A stretch of DNA of 64,000 nucleotides from Posidoniimonas polymericola (GTDB lineage: Bacteria; Planctomycetota; Planctomycetia; Pirellulales; Lacipirellulaceae). The translations under genes and the position numbers were made by a program. Below the pieces are notes generated by a model. The model was given only the letters and a program-made list of their open reading frames with translations. It was not told the origin of the DNA and did not search any database. Positions 17,482 to 24,847 of this stretch are shown here, one piece after another (position 1 is the first letter of the stretch; each line of letters starts with the position of its first letter). The stretch is taken from positions 18,539-82,538 of the forward strand of contig NZ_SJPO01000017.1 of the NCBI RefSeq assembly GCF_007859935.1, in the 5' to 3' direction.

Positions 17482-18532
17482 GCATCCCGCCAAGCCGTTC
17501 GCGACACTGGATCACCCCGTCCGGTGGCGGCTCATCAGGGGCTTCAATCAACCGGTTGTCGAGCCCCTGATGATTTCTCTCCGCGTGGTAGTGCTCCAGG
17601 TACTCACGGACGGCGTTCCGCAACGCGTCTTCGCCAAAGAAGATCATTCGATCGAGGCACTCTTCCTTGATGCTCCGCATGAAACGTTCCACGTGGGCGT
17701 TCAGGTTAGGCGTCTTGGGCGGTAGCCGAAGCGAGTGCACGCCGCCGTGGCTGACCGTGTTTCGGAACGCGGCGGAGAATTTTGCGTCCCGGTCCATCAA
17801 CAGCAGCCGCGAGTCGTTGAGGAAGCCGTCCTCGTCGTCGATCAGATTCCTTGCGACTTGCTGCATCCACACGTCGTTCGGTGACGTCGTGCAGCCCGCG
17901 AAGCAAACCCGACGCGTGTTCGGCTCGATCACGAAGAGCAGGTAGAAGGTAAGCAAGCCTCGCGGCGTCCAGACCTCGACACTCGTGAAGTCGACCGCCG
18001 CCAGCTGGTCCCAGTGCGCCTTCAGGAACTCCTTCCAAGGCGTCCGCTTCTTGCGGAGCGGCGCGGGTTCCAGGCCGTGGGCCTTCAAGACATTGGCGAC
18101 GGTCGAATCGGAGACCTCGTGGCAGAGGTTCGCCAACGCTCCCTGGATCCGGTGGTAGCCCCAAGAGCGGTTCTCCTTCGCGATCTTTAGGATCAGCTCC
18201 GTGACTTCCTTCGCGACCGGGGGCCGGCCTGCTTTCTTCCGCCGGTCGCTGTAGTCCCACTTCTGCGCAACCAGCTTCCGATGCCAACGCAGAATGGTAT
18301 CCGGAGTGAAGAGGGGCATGATCGACTCCAGGCCCTTGCGGCCCAGATCCTTCCCTTTGACCGCCAGCCTTCTCCTTTGATCGTCGGTAAGCAGGATCCG
18401 CTTCTTTCCAATCTGCTCGCGCAGGACGCGGTTCTCCGTGCAGAGGTACTCGATCGTTACGTTCTGCTGGCGGTTCACCCAACCGACCGCCCAGACGAAG
18501 GCGAGATGCCAGGGTTGCAGGGGCGTGGTCAT
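17453..18532 (-). CDS. Transposase with integrase (DDE) core, type B intact copy
   Basis: A 359-residue transposase beginning MTTPLQPWHLAFVWAVGWVN. The helical N-terminus (TENRVLREQIGKKRILLTDD) is followed by an HTH-like region and the integrase core, with acidic residues in AAVDFTSVEV, LMDRDAKFS and the glutamate of NLNAHVERFMRS. The C-terminal CRERLGGMLKHYHRAAA is shared in pattern with type A transposases, so the two are distant relatives. Its stop at 17453 overlaps, antisense, the chimeric tail of the neighbouring secreted-protein gene. Intact, so possibly the source of the damaged copy at 38064-39317. Confidence 0.9.
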   Translation of the reverse strand: MTTPLQPWHLAFVWAVGWVNRQQNVTIEYLCTENRVLREQIGKKRILLTDDQRRRLAVKGKDLGRKGLESIMPLFTPDTILRWHRKLVAQKWDYSDRRKKAGRPPVAKEVTELILKIAKENRSWGYHRIQGALANLCHEVSDSTVANVLKAHGLEPAPLRKKRTPWKEFLKAHWDQLAAVDFTSVEVWTPRGLLTFYLLFVIEPNTRRVCFAGCTTSPNDVWMQQVARNLIDDEDGFLNDSRLLLMDRDAKFSAAFRNTVSHGGVHSLRLPPKTPNLNAHVERFMRSIKEECLDRMIFFGEDALRNAVREYLEHYHAERNHQGLDNRLIEAPDEPPPDGVIQCRERLGGMLKHYHRAAA

Positions 18533-18649
18533 CGGGCCTCCCGGCGAGCTTTGCTAAAGGCAGCCAGTTTACCCGATTCCGGACCCGGGATCTCGGCCGA
18601 GATTGATGGACTATCCCGCCAAAAGAGTCTACAAATCAAGGCGATTCGC

Positions 18650-18675
18650 GTCGGCTGAGTTTTTGGACCATACGC
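18650..18675 (-). repeat. Right inverted repeat of type B IS
   Basis: Reverse complement reads GCGTATGGTCCAAAAACTCA then GCCGAC, matching the left end with three mismatches. Confidence 0.8.
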
Positions 18676-18787
18676 GTTGCTCGGTGTCTGGCCGGAGGTC
18701 GATGATCCACCGGACGAGGGCGAAGAGATTGTCTGCCGGCAGTGGCTTGGCGGCGTGTTGAAGCACTACGAACGAACGGCTGCCTGA
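18676..18787 (+). pseudogene. C-terminal remnant of a type A transposase
   Basis: Directly after the type B right end, the frame ending at the TGA at 18785-18787 reads LLGVWPEVDDPPDEGEEIV, then a CRQWLGGVLKHYE segment and a stop. This aligns with the last 37 residues of the type A transposase at 5690-6757 (LLGVWSDSDDPPSSGDEVV). The rest of that gene is missing. About 170 nt downstream (18950-18975) a faint copy of the type A right-end motif is visible, at the same distance as in copy 1. Confidence 0.82.
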
Positions 18788-19020
18788 CCAGATAAAAGAG
18801 ACAACTGCTATCGAGACGTTGCGTGGCTTCACGCTGCTCGGCCATGCGGGGTTGGTGAGACCCGCATGATTCGTGTCATTCGTTTATCTTCGTTCACGGC
18901 TTCAGCATCGATATCGACTGACGATTGCCGGTCGAGATCAAGTGAGAACCTTGTTGAACGGGACGAAGCAATGCCACAAGAGCAAGAATCGCATCGGATT
19001 TTTCTAGCCCTGACAGCGGC

Positions 19021-20622
19021 TCATTCATTGGATCCGAGGAGATAGAGCTGTCGGATATCTACCTCCGACAGTGCACGATGAAAAACTGCGAGTTCGTCGA
19101 GAACGCCATCCCATTTCCCGTAGGTCTCGGCATACTCCTCACCGTCGACCAATTTGTCGCCAATCGCAAGCTTGTTGAGGGATGGGCTAGAACCGAGGCC
19201 TTCGCACGGCGTGCTTGCCACTTCTTCGCCGTTGCGGTAGAGACGCAGCACTTGCCCATCCGCTACAAAGGCCACGTGGTGCCACTGGTTGAGAGGAAGC
19301 GGGACGCGATCAACCACTTCAATCTCTTCCCCTGCCGCGTCAGTGATGTGCGCGGCGAGTTCTCCGGTAAATCCGCACAACCCAAAATGCAACTGCCCAC
19401 GGATCTGGCTTCCCCAGTTCTTGGCGATGCTGCCCCAGTAGGGGCGTGACCGCGCGCGCACCCACGCCATCGCGGTAAGTTTACCGGTCGTTGACCTGGG
19501 GTATTGCGCAGCAATGTACGAGTCCAAGTCGCTCCGCGACATATCAATCCCGATCCCCACCCTCCCCGGAGCCCACAACCCGGGACCGACCGAAGAACTA
19601 GCGATTTCTGCGTCGATCCCCGAAGCTGATGAATCGACGAGGCGTCTTGGGTCTTCTCCCGGCTCCATCCGGTAGTAGAGGACCGGCGCGTACCCCATTA
19701 CAGCGGCCGGATACTGATCGGTCGCGAAAGAATTGGGACGCAGGAACTTGTTTGAGTCGAGATCGATTCCAGCGGGCGTGCCTGAGGCGTCATCGATACG
19801 CGTCGCTCCGCCGCCGTAGAGAGTCAGCATCGCGACATTTGGTTCGAGGCCAACGAGGCCACGCGGCTCGACCCTCACCTCGCCGTTGAATACGTGAATC
19901 TCGGTGTCGTCGCCGGCTCGCGACTCGACAGCAAAGTCGGTGCCGAGATCGACCACCCGCCCGCCGCTTGTCTCGACCACGAAGCCGATCGCTTCTTCTG
20001 GGATGTGCGCTGCAACCTTTCCTCCGTGAAGCCGAAGCGTAGAAGCGTCAACCAGGTCAAAGAGGGCCGGCGCTTGAACGACCAGGCTGGCGCCGCTGTC
20101 GTATTGAAGTTCAAGAATACCAGCAACCAAGTCGTAGGGCCCTTCCCGGAGTCGGTCCCCCGCAGCGACCTTTCCTGACGCATCGAGACCGAACACAAAC
20201 TGCGCGTCGATAGATCGATGAACCCTGGCAACCTCGCTCCCACGTGATGGATCGATAGGCTCCTCCCCGGGATCGGGCAGCGTGAAGGGAGCCACGGTGA
20301 CCAGCACACAAACAGCCAGCGCCAACGCAGCAAGCGTGACCATCGTGGGAAATCGCAAGCCGGCTGATGGGGCCGCACGGTCCTGGCTATTCGAGAGTTC
20401 GACCCGGCGGTCGTCTATCGATGCATGGAGAACGCCGTGTTCCGCTAACAAGATCGCCTGGAACTGGCAGAAGTCGACATACCTTTGTCGGAGGTACTTG
20501 TCATCGGCGACCAGCGCAGCGATCTTCTGATGCCGGTCAGGATCGGGCTGGCCGTCGACCATCTCTGCCAGCAGCAGATCCAACTGACGTTCTGGGTCGT
20601 CGTCGCGTTTTACGGTTGACAT
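19021..20622 (-). CDS. FecR-like membrane protein with C-terminal LamG domain
   Basis: A 533-residue protein. The N-terminus (residues 1-60) is a short cytoplasmic helical region typical of planctomycete FecR/anti-sigma-like proteins. A single transmembrane helix lies at about 92-113 (MVTLAALALAVCVLVTVA). A FecR fold follows (AAGDRLREGPYDLVAGILEL; VETSGGRVVDLGTDFAV), then a LamG/concanavalin domain at about 315-530 (LYYRMEPGED, NQWHHVAFVADGQVLRLY). It is preceded by an ECF sigma gene 74 nt upstream in the same direction, so it probably senses an extracytoplasmic ligand and controls that sigma factor. Its LamG shares the motif KNWGSxIxGQxHFGL with the LamG double protein at 24848-27715. Confidence 0.85.
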   Translation of the reverse strand: MSTVKRDDDPERQLDLLLAEMVDGQPDPDRHQKIAALVADDKYLRQRYVDFCQFQAILLAEHGVLHASIDDRRVELSNSQDRAAPSAGLRFPTMVTLAALALAVCVLVTVAPFTLPDPGEEPIDPSRGSEVARVHRSIDAQFVFGLDASGKVAAGDRLREGPYDLVAGILELQYDSGASLVVQAPALFDLVDASTLRLHGGKVAAHIPEEAIGFVVETSGGRVVDLGTDFAVESRAGDDTEIHVFNGEVRVEPRGLVGLEPNVAMLTLYGGGATRIDDASGTPAGIDLDSNKFLRPNSFATDQYPAAVMGYAPVLYYRMEPGEDPRRLVDSSASGIDAEIASSSVGPGLWAPGRVGIGIDMSRSDLDSYIAAQYPRSTTGKLTAMAWVRARSRPYWGSIAKNWGSQIRGQLHFGLCGFTGELAAHITDAAGEEIEVVDRVPLPLNQWHHVAFVADGQVLRLYRNGEEVASTPCEGLGSSPSLNKLAIGDKLVDGEEYAETYGKWDGVLDELAVFHRALSEVDIRQLYLLGSNE

Positions 20623-20696
20623 GGCATGCTACTCGAGCCGATACACGGCCAGTCCTGGCTGGGCGACAGGTTTGCGCCCTTCACTTGCGCTCAAGG

Positions 20697-21206
20697 TTAG
20701 GTCATAGATCGCACGACGCACTCTTCCAAGGCGCGTCGCGCCCGGAACAATCTCTGTGAAATCGCATTAGAGGCCAAGGAGAGCTTCGTGGCAATTTCAG
20801 AAACCGATAGTCCGTCGAGATAGCGCAATCCGACCACCGTGAGCATGTTCTTGGGAAGCTTTTTGAGGCACTCGGAAAGTAGTTCCCGCCGCGCCTCTTG
20901 GAGTTCGTCCGCAGCGCTTGCTTCGACAGCAAGCGTCGCGACCAGGTCATTGCTGAAGGTTACACGATCGCGAACCCGTCGTTGGCGGTAGCTCATAACC
21001 TGAAAGTGTGCGACACGGAAGGCCCAGGCCTTGAAGTTCGTGCCGGGCTCGTACTTGGAAGCGCCTTCCCAAAGATTTACGTTGGTCTCTTGGAGCACGT
21101 CGTTGGCGTCGTCGGGGTTACCCATAAGCGTTAGCAGGTACCCGTAGAGACGCGGCTGGAACTGAGTAATCAACTGCAAAAACTCTTCTTCGTTCTGTCG
21201 AGTCAT
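20697..21206 (-). CDS. ECF RNA polymerase sigma factor
   Basis: A 169-residue sigma factor of the planctomycete FecR-linked type. Region 2 is at residues 10-75 (QPRLYGYLLTLMGNPDDAND, VLQETNVNLWE, FKAWAFRVAHFQV) and region 4 at about 110-160 (LPKNMLTVVGLRYLDGLSVS, EIATKLSLASNAISQRLFRA). It directs RNA polymerase to a small regulon, probably the surface-protein genes around it. The FecR-LamG protein encoded just downstream is the likely anti-sigma partner. Confidence 0.92.
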   Translation of the reverse strand: MTRQNEEEFLQLITQFQPRLYGYLLTLMGNPDDANDVLQETNVNLWEGASKYEPGTNFKAWAFRVAHFQVMSYRQRRVRDRVTFSNDLVATLAVEASAADELQEARRELLSECLKKLPKNMLTVVGLRYLDGLSVSEIATKLSLASNAISQRLFRARRALEECVVRSMT

Positions 21207-21304
21207 CCAACTGGGGGCGGGTTTCGGTAGGATCGATTGCGAATGAGAGTCGGTCGTCTGCGGTTTCTTCTAAACCGGTGAATAGCTCGGTCGTCAAGGA
21301 TCGC

Positions 21305-21721
21305 CTACCGCTTGCTTTCGAGCTCGTAGGATAGGTTTGTCGGGTCGTCGACGCTTAGGTCTATTGTAATGGCGCTATCGTAGCCGTAGCGGTCGGGCAA
21401 GATGTTTTCAAAAGGATTTTGGACATCCGTTGGACTGAGCATGGGGTTGGGCTTGCTCGGCCGGAGTGCAAAGAATCGAACCGTCTTGGTGCCCACCACG
21501 ACATTGCCCGAAAAGGCGCCGGAGGTCACGACAAGCGATTCCGGGGGGGCGCCATCGCCGGAATCAAATTCGATGCGGGCGTCGTCGAGCGGGCTGCCAT
21601 CGAGGGTCACCGAACCCGTAACGGTGACGGTCTCCGGGCCTTGGCTGCAGCCGCAGGCAGCCGCGAGGATGTGCGCAAGCACGACCCCGGCAATCGAACT
21701 GCGGTGGATGCGTTTTCGCAT
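21305..21721 (-). CDS. Small lipoprotein with carboxypeptidase-regulatory-like fold
   Basis: 138 residues from the ATG at 21721. A lipobox (ILAAAC, then GCS) follows a short hydrophobic segment. The mature part begins VTVTGSVTLDGSPLDDARIE, a transthyretin-like/carboxypeptidase regulatory-like beta sandwich that regularly follows DUF1559 genes in planctomycetes. It starts 13 nt after the DUF1559 stop, so the two are co-transcribed. Role unknown; probably envelope-anchored. Confidence 0.8.
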   Translation of the reverse strand: MRKRIHRSSIAGVVLAHILAAACGCSQGPETVTVTGSVTLDGSPLDDARIEFDSGDGAPPESLVVTSGAFSGNVVVGTKTVRFFALRPSKPNPMLSPTDVQNPFENILPDRYGYDSAITIDLSVDDPTNLSYELESKR

Positions 21722-21734
21722 AGGATTCCTTGTC

Positions 21735-22865
21735 TCATTCGTGGTTAGCGATCTGGCCTTCGTCGCGGGTTGATATTGCCGCCAGGACGGGGAGTTCCAG
21801 GCTATCCTGCAGGAATGTGACGGACCCGTCGCCGAAGAGGGCATTCACCCCCCCTGGATGGGCGGAGTTGAGTGGGATGTTCGATCCGATGACTCCCACC
21901 CCGGTCAGGCGGCTGTCCGAACTTGGCTGATCGAATTCTTCCCGGTACCTCCAACCGCTCTTCTGGTTGATTGCGTAACGCACGGTTGTGCACTGGTGAG
22001 CGCGCCAGTCGCCGCTAGCGTTGGGGTGGGTCAGTTTCGGGGGTGAGCTCTTGTTGGAGCCTATGAGCCATCCGTACCCGAGTCCGGTTCCGATCTTGAG
22101 CTCTTGTCCCCCGTCGGCAAATAGGACGTCGTTCTGCTCACTGACCATCAGGGTCTTGGATGTCCCATCGAGAATCTTGCGGGCGCCGATGGCCCCGCCG
22201 GCGAAGAGGATACCGCCGCTGCTCGAGACGCCGAACTGCGCGCGTGTTTTGCGCGATTCATTGAAGCCGACGAGGGTGAACTCCGAAGTCCCGGTCTGGG
22301 GGACCCCGAAGCCCGATATTCCGGCAAAGTGGTTGAGCATAATGTCGCGAGGGAGCCATGGATCTCCGAAGGCGCCGCCACTCTGAGGACGTTCGGTAAT
22401 CGGTGAGGACGGGCACTGGTAGACCGGCACTGTGGTGTTGCCAACGATCCGGTAGTTGTAGGGGTCGAACCATCCCGAACCGTTGTTGTTGACCGCCCCG
22501 TTGGTGTCCTCGCCAAAAAGCAACCGGTCGTAGATCGATTGTCCTTCGATATAGGGGAGCACCCACACGGTCCAGGCGCAGCCCCACGATTCCTGCGTCG
22601 CCTTGCCGAGGGGAGCCATATCGGAGTAGGCGCCGTGGGGAAACTTGCCCCTGGCACTGTGGAAGTTGTGCATCCCCAACCCGATTTGCTTCAGGGCGTT
22701 GACGCACTGGGCACGCCGAGCCGCTTCGCGGGCCGACTGGACCGCCGGCAGCAGGAGCGCTATGAGGATCCCGATGATCGCAATCACGACCAGCAGCTCA
22801 ACGAGCGTGAATCCCAGATGCGGGGCGTCGATGGATCGGGCTGGCTGAGACCGACGATTGATCAT
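21735..22865 (-). CDS. DUF1559 pseudopilin-like protein
   Basis: About 376 residues from the ATG at 22865, which has a GGAGCG ribosome site just upstream; an in-frame extension to 22952 exists but is less likely. The prepilin motif is LGFTLVELLVVIAIIGIL, with the family segments LLPAVQSAREAARRAQC, QIGLGMHNFHSARGKFP and the C-terminal HPGGVNALFGDGSVTFL. Presumably processed by prepilin peptidase and exported. Followed by the lipoprotein gene. Confidence 0.9.
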   Translation of the reverse strand: MINRRSQPARSIDAPHLGFTLVELLVVIAIIGILIALLLPAVQSAREAARRAQCVNALKQIGLGMHNFHSARGKFPHGAYSDMAPLGKATQESWGCAWTVWVLPYIEGQSIYDRLLFGEDTNGAVNNNGSGWFDPYNYRIVGNTTVPVYQCPSSPITERPQSGGAFGDPWLPRDIMLNHFAGISGFGVPQTGTSEFTLVGFNESRKTRAQFGVSSSGGILFAGGAIGARKILDGTSKTLMVSEQNDVLFADGGQELKIGTGLGYGWLIGSNKSSPPKLTHPNASGDWRAHQCTTVRYAINQKSGWRYREEFDQPSSDSRLTGVGVIGSNIPLNSAHPGGVNALFGDGSVTFLQDSLELPVLAAISTRDEGQIANHE

Positions 22866-22957
22866 GAATCGCTCCGATTGGATCAGGGGATTGGCTTTAG
22901 ACGCGACTGCTCGCTGCAGTTCTTGTTCTGAGAGGCGTCCTGGCGGGCGCATGTCGG

Positions 22958-24808
22958 CTAATACGGATCGTTTCTGACTTGCGCCCTACAGCCTCGTGCA
23001 GCGATCAATATGATGGCGCTAAGGCAGGCGACGATCCCAGGCGGTTCTGGCGCCGCCTGGCTTGCTTGCTGGGTCGCAGAAAGCAGCGCCTTGTGAAGAA
23101 GGTACAAGTCACGTAGATCAGTGATTCCGTCCAGGTTCAGGTCACCATGGGTGTACTGGTCGAAGACGCTCGCGAACCCCGTTGCGTACCATCCGCTACG
23201 CATCGCCAACAAGTCGTCGGGGGTGACGAGGCCGTCCTGGTTGACGTCGCCGTCAATCCCGTTGGGCGAGCCGAGCGGAGCGACAATTTTGAAGATTGAT
23301 CCGTCGGTCTCTCCGGGGCCGACGTCAAAAAGGTCCCCGTCACGCTGGGGGCCCGCGAGCACATAGAGCTCACCCGCCTCGTCCTCGGCGATGCTCCAGA
23401 TTCTGTCAATAGAAGAAAGCCCGCTAGGGAGTTGCAGCTGAAGCCGGTAGAGGTCGTCACGACTCGAGGAAGCGGTCGTGGTGGGGTCGCCGTAGTAGAT
23501 TTCAAGTAGGTTGGTCGGTTGCGTGAACTCGCTCTCTCCCGTGTCGGCAAAGATGTACTTGCCCTGGAGTTGCGGTAGTTGCGCTCCACGGTAAACGAAA
23601 CCTCCGACCACGTTGACGGCCTCGCTGCTTCCGTTGAGGTTGTGGTAGAGGTCCCAGAGCGGGGCCGAGTGGGGTTGCTCGCCGGGGCCGGGGATCAGGT
23701 TGGGCCGGACCAATAGGGTCCCCTCGTAGGCGCCCCAACCGTAGTTGCCGCCGTTCTCGATCCGGCTGACTTCCTCGCGGCTCGACTCGCCGACATCGCC
23801 CAGGTAGATTTCGTTGGTCAGGCTATCGACAGAGACCCGGTAGGGGCTCCGCACGCCGAAGGCGAAGGTCTCGCCCGGCGTGGCCGGGTTGCCGTCGGTG
23901 AGACCCCAGTTGTCGGGGTGGAGACGGTACTGCTGGTTCTGACCCCCGGTGGGGCGGGTGTCGCCTGGGAGGCTAAGCGGGTCAATACGCAGCACCGAGC
24001 CCATGATGTTGGTCGGGTCCTGGGCGTTCGCAAAGCGATCGGCGCCAAAGGCGTTCCCTTCCGTGTTGGGGAAGGCGTTTCCGCCCCCGTCGCCACTCGG
24101 GATGATTAGATACTCGTCGTTGGTGAAGGCAATGTCGATGAGCGTGTGGATGATCCCGGGCCTTGCCGAGCGAAGCACCTCCCGCTTCGTGACGTTCTGT
24201 GAAAGGGATAGCTGCGTGGCGCCGGTCACAGCGTTCGGGGTGATTGTCCACTCGGTAACGACGCTGTCCATAACCGACGCGACACCGTCATCGAAGTCGG
24301 CCGAGACAAGGTTCGGCAGTTCAGCGGTTAGGGTGTAAAACTTCCCGTAGCCCCTCGACAGCGGGTCGAGGAACCCGGGGTGCGCAGCAATGCCGGTGTT
24401 GCCGATGTCTCGGAAATCGAGATCGCCCGGCAGCGGAGAACGCTGCGTGTCGAAGGTGTCGAGGTAGGCCCCAGCGGCAAGGCCTCCATCGGAGTTCAGC
24501 AGCCGGACGTGGCCCCCTAGCGTCATTATCAACTGGCGACCGTCCCCGAGAGGGGTCATGTCGATCGGGATAAATTGCCGCCGTTCATTGGCGGTGTTGC
24601 CGCTGAGCACGCCGCTGATGCCAGTGGCGACCGGCTCGAGTCGCACCATTAGCGGGCCCTCCGGAATCGGAGTCTGCCCCCGCGATACGCCCGACAGCAC
24701 CGCAAGAGCTATCCCTATAACGACGCGCCGGAGCGTTCGTGTGCACCTCCTGGTCGGCATCCAACGGCGTCTAACAAAATGGTCCATGGGTAGCTCAAGG
24801 AGTTGCAT
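22958..24808 (-). CDS. Secreted glucose/sorbosone dehydrogenase-like protein with dockerin and PEP-CTERM tail
   Basis: A 616-residue open frame. The signal peptide is RRVVIGIALAVLSGVSRGQ, ending near residue 46; the true start may be an ATG at 24787 or 24760. The propeller of PQQ-dependent sugar dehydrogenase type spans about 60-510 (IAAHPGFLDPLSRGYGKFYT, FGVRSPYRVSVDS, LGDVGESSREEVSRIENGGN, YGWGAYEG). A dockerin (DVNQDGLVTPDDLLAMRSG and DLNLDGITDLRDLYLLH) occupies 525-580. The tail APEPPGIVACLSAIILIAAR is a PEP-CTERM variant. Probably an outer-surface oxidoreductase of sugars, or a binding protein of the same fold. Confidence 0.83.
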   Translation of the reverse strand: MQLLELPMDHFVRRRWMPTRRCTRTLRRVVIGIALAVLSGVSRGQTPIPEGPLMVRLEPVATGISGVLSGNTANERRQFIPIDMTPLGDGRQLIMTLGGHVRLLNSDGGLAAGAYLDTFDTQRSPLPGDLDFRDIGNTGIAAHPGFLDPLSRGYGKFYTLTAELPNLVSADFDDGVASVMDSVVTEWTITPNAVTGATQLSLSQNVTKREVLRSARPGIIHTLIDIAFTNDEYLIIPSGDGGGNAFPNTEGNAFGADRFANAQDPTNIMGSVLRIDPLSLPGDTRPTGGQNQQYRLHPDNWGLTDGNPATPGETFAFGVRSPYRVSVDSLTNEIYLGDVGESSREEVSRIENGGNYGWGAYEGTLLVRPNLIPGPGEQPHSAPLWDLYHNLNGSSEAVNVVGGFVYRGAQLPQLQGKYIFADTGESEFTQPTNLLEIYYGDPTTTASSSRDDLYRLQLQLPSGLSSIDRIWSIAEDEAGELYVLAGPQRDGDLFDVGPGETDGSIFKIVAPLGSPNGIDGDVNQDGLVTPDDLLAMRSGWYATGFASVFDQYTHGDLNLDGITDLRDLYLLHKALLSATQQASQAAPEPPGIVACLSAIILIAARGCRAQVRNDPY

Positions 24809-24847
24809 CTAGCACGCTTGATAGATGGAGTGGGGAACGCGATGGTC

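Larger units (their letters stand above)
17411..18675 (-). mobile_element. Insertion sequence, type B (intact copy)
   Basis: A 1265-bp element bounded by imperfect inverted repeats: 17411-17436 and 18650-18675 match at all but about three of 25 positions (core GGTCCAAAAA, then CCGAC). It carries one transposase gene on the minus strand. The left end lies inside the 3' end of the sorbosone dehydrogenase-like gene; the right end abuts a fragment of a type A transposase. Because the flanks differ in origin, no target duplication can be read. Confidence 0.85.

Noticed and set aside
18950..18975. Faint third copy of the type A right-end motif
   Set aside because: Only a partial match (AACCTTGTTGAAC then GGGACG); noted as support for the remnant but too weak for a feature of its own.
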